Shown one piece after another: positions 22,475-23,611 of a stretch of 23,611 nt of DNA. Origin of the DNA: CAZFDE01 sp964517795 (lineage in GTDB: Bacteria; Planctomycetota; Phycisphaerae; Sedimentisphaerales; Anaerobacaceae); contig CAZFDE010000037.1 in the NCBI GenBank assembly GCA_964517795.1, positions 1 to 23,611 on the forward strand, written 5' to 3'. Positions within the stretch are counted from its first letter, which is position 1. Each line of letters begins with the position of its first letter. The position numbers were made by a program, and so were the translations under genes. Below the pieces are notes generated by a model. It did not search any database. It worked only from the letters and a program-made list of their open reading frames with translations, and was not told the origin of the DNA.

Positions 22475-23602
22475 TTACGGCTTTTTGTTCAGTAATTGGC
22501 CGAGTTTTTTGAGCTGCGCTGCATCTTTCTTTCGAATGCTGCCGGTATGATCGGGCGCCATACTCAAGAGCACATTGCTGGCACCGCGGTCGTAGGCCTG
22601 CTTGATCCATTCGTACAGGTCCTCGGCATCCAACGGCTCGCTGGCGGTAAACGACTTTCCCGATCCGTAGGTAAACCAGCTTCCCGCACCCAGGTGCGTT
22701 TTTGCCACGCTTTCGCCTTCGAAGATCTGTGAGACCGGCTCGAATTCGAACGGCAGGTAATACGTTTTGCCCTCAACTTCACGGTTCGGCTGATGGCCTT
22801 TTTCCGGCGGCAGCGTGATTTCGCCGTTGAGCACATCGGTCGGGAAATAATTGATCTTCGTACCGTCCTGAACGTGCTGATTCATAATCACGACCGTCTC
22901 GGGCTGCAGATTCTTCAACAGATCATAAATTTCCTGCGTGGACAGATCATTGGGCCCCCAGTATTTCATATCGATCCAGAAATACGGGATCTCGCCGTAG
23001 TTGGTCGCCAGTTCGCAAAGCTGTGCGAGGATGATCGCCCGTGCGTTCGGGTCCGGCTTCCATTGCCCGCCCCAGAGACAGTAGTACAGCCCCGGCGCGA
23101 TCCCCGCTTTGCGACAGCTTTCGACATACGCACCGACCACATCGGTTTTGACCGGACTGGCGGCCACATCAAAATCCGTTGTCGGGCTGTCCCACAGCAG
23201 AAAACCCGAGGTGTGCCGGGTCGTCAATACCGCGTATTTCATGCCGGCCGACTGCATCGCCTCGGCCCAGCCGGGAACATTCAGATCCGTCGGGTGATAG
23301 ATATTCGGATCGCTCGCCAGGCAGATTTCCTTGCCGGAGAACTGGTTGGTGTTATACGAAATCAGCGCGCCGAATCGATACGATTCCCATCGTTTGATTG
23401 CCCCGGTTTTCTCGGTGGCCGGGTGATGATGTTTGGAAAGATTTATGTTGTACGTCTCAAGGGTCTTGCCATCTTGTGAAATGACTTTGAGTTCCGTCAG
23501 GCCGTCTTCTCGTAATTTCTCGGTTACCTTGATTTGGCCCATGGCCATCTGTCCGGATACAAGCAAAACGAAAATGATACAGTTCTGAATTTTGTTTTTC
23601 AT
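22475..23602 (-). CDS. Secreted GH29 alpha-L-fucosidase-like glycosidase
   Basis: A 375-residue exported enzyme. The signal peptide is about 1-22 (MKNKIQNCIIFVLLVSGQMAMG). The catalytic barrel shows GH29 landmarks: RFGALISYNTNQFSG (76-90), WAEAMQSAGMKYAVLTTRHTSGFLLWDS (112-139; the family usually has KHHDGF here), TDVVGAYVESCRKAGIAPGLYYCLW, and YFWID (207-211), where Asp211 is the likely nucleophile. SNVLLSMAPDHTGSI near the C-terminus matches the family NLLLN-GP-DG-I block. It is shorter than many GH29 enzymes and has no C-terminal beta-sandwich or sorting signal. The start is 9 bp from the window edge, so its promoter is not visible. Substrate is unproven, but fucosylated polysaccharide breakdown is common in this phylum. 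Confidence 0.85.
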   Translation of the reverse strand: MKNKIQNCIIFVLLVSGQMAMGQIKVTEKLREDGLTELKVISQDGKTLETYNINLSKHHHPATEKTGAIKRWESYRFGALISYNTNQFSGKEICLASDPNIYHPTDLNVPGWAEAMQSAGMKYAVLTTRHTSGFLLWDSPTTDFDVAASPVKTDVVGAYVESCRKAGIAPGLYYCLWGGQWKPDPNARAIILAQLCELATNYGEIPYFWIDMKYWGPNDLSTQEIYDLLKNLQPETVVIMNQHVQDGTKINYFPTDVLNGEITLPPEKGHQPNREVEGKTYYLPFEFEPVSQIFEGESVAKTHLGAGSWFTYGSGKSFTASEPLDAEDLYEWIKQAYDRGASNVLLSMAPDHTGSIRKKDAAQLKKLGQLLNKKP

Positions 23603-23611
23603 ACCAAATAC

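Noticed and set aside
20422..22495. Long + strand frames opposite the lipoprotein and ilvC
   Set aside because: Shadows of real genes; one runs through a terminator hairpin and neither shows a protein family.

Overview
The window suggests a member of the Planctomycetota, most likely class Phycisphaerae. This is inferred from a PEP-CTERM protein of the planctomycete kind, a type IV pilus/type II secretion-like locus with several very large PilX-like minor pilins, a GH29 glycosidase, and moderate G+C content. No rRNA or other phylogenetic marker is present, so the assignment rests on gene content only. No tRNA, CRISPR array, IS element or integrase was seen.

Left end (1-1611). This part is visibly A+T-richer than the rest. 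It holds the 5' part of a secreted-protein gene running off the left edge, a small XRE-type regulator, and a complete PEP-CTERM surface protein. The promoter of the first gene (TTGACA-N17-TATCAT) is covered by a perfect 6-7-6 inverted repeat beside the regulator gene, so this looks like a small regulated switch. A non-coding stretch follows with four exact-period 22-bp repeats, each containing a CAT...ATG dyad, and then the promoter of an MscS-family channel (1612-2760, + strand).

Centre (2757-20243, all - strand). This is one large envelope-spanning pilus or pseudopilus locus, read from right to left. The first operon encodes the assembly ATPase (PilB/GspE), the platform protein (PilC/GspF), the major pilin, and two successive minor-pilin triplets of PilV/GspI-like, PilW/GspJ-like and PilX/GspK-like proteins; it ends at a good intrinsic terminator (11332-11366). 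The second operon encodes PilM, PilN, PilO, a ParA-like ATPase, a GspB/PilP-like bitopic protein, the secretin, and a third V-W-X triplet. The machine therefore has one motor, one platform, one major pilin and one secretin, but three candidate tip complexes. The W gene of the first triplet carries a one-base frameshift near its 3' end. Strong hairpins without U-tracts follow the major pilin and secretin genes and may set expression ratios. No prepilin peptidase or PilT-type retraction ATPase is in the window.

Right end (20512-23602, - strand). From right to left there is a secreted GH29 alpha-L-fucosidase-like enzyme, then ketol-acid reductoisomerase (ilvC) behind a strong promoter, co-transcribed with a lipoprotein of unknown function and closed by an intrinsic terminator. 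The cofactor loop of IlvC lacks the usual Arg and Ser phosphate-binding residues and is acidic, which suggests NADH use.
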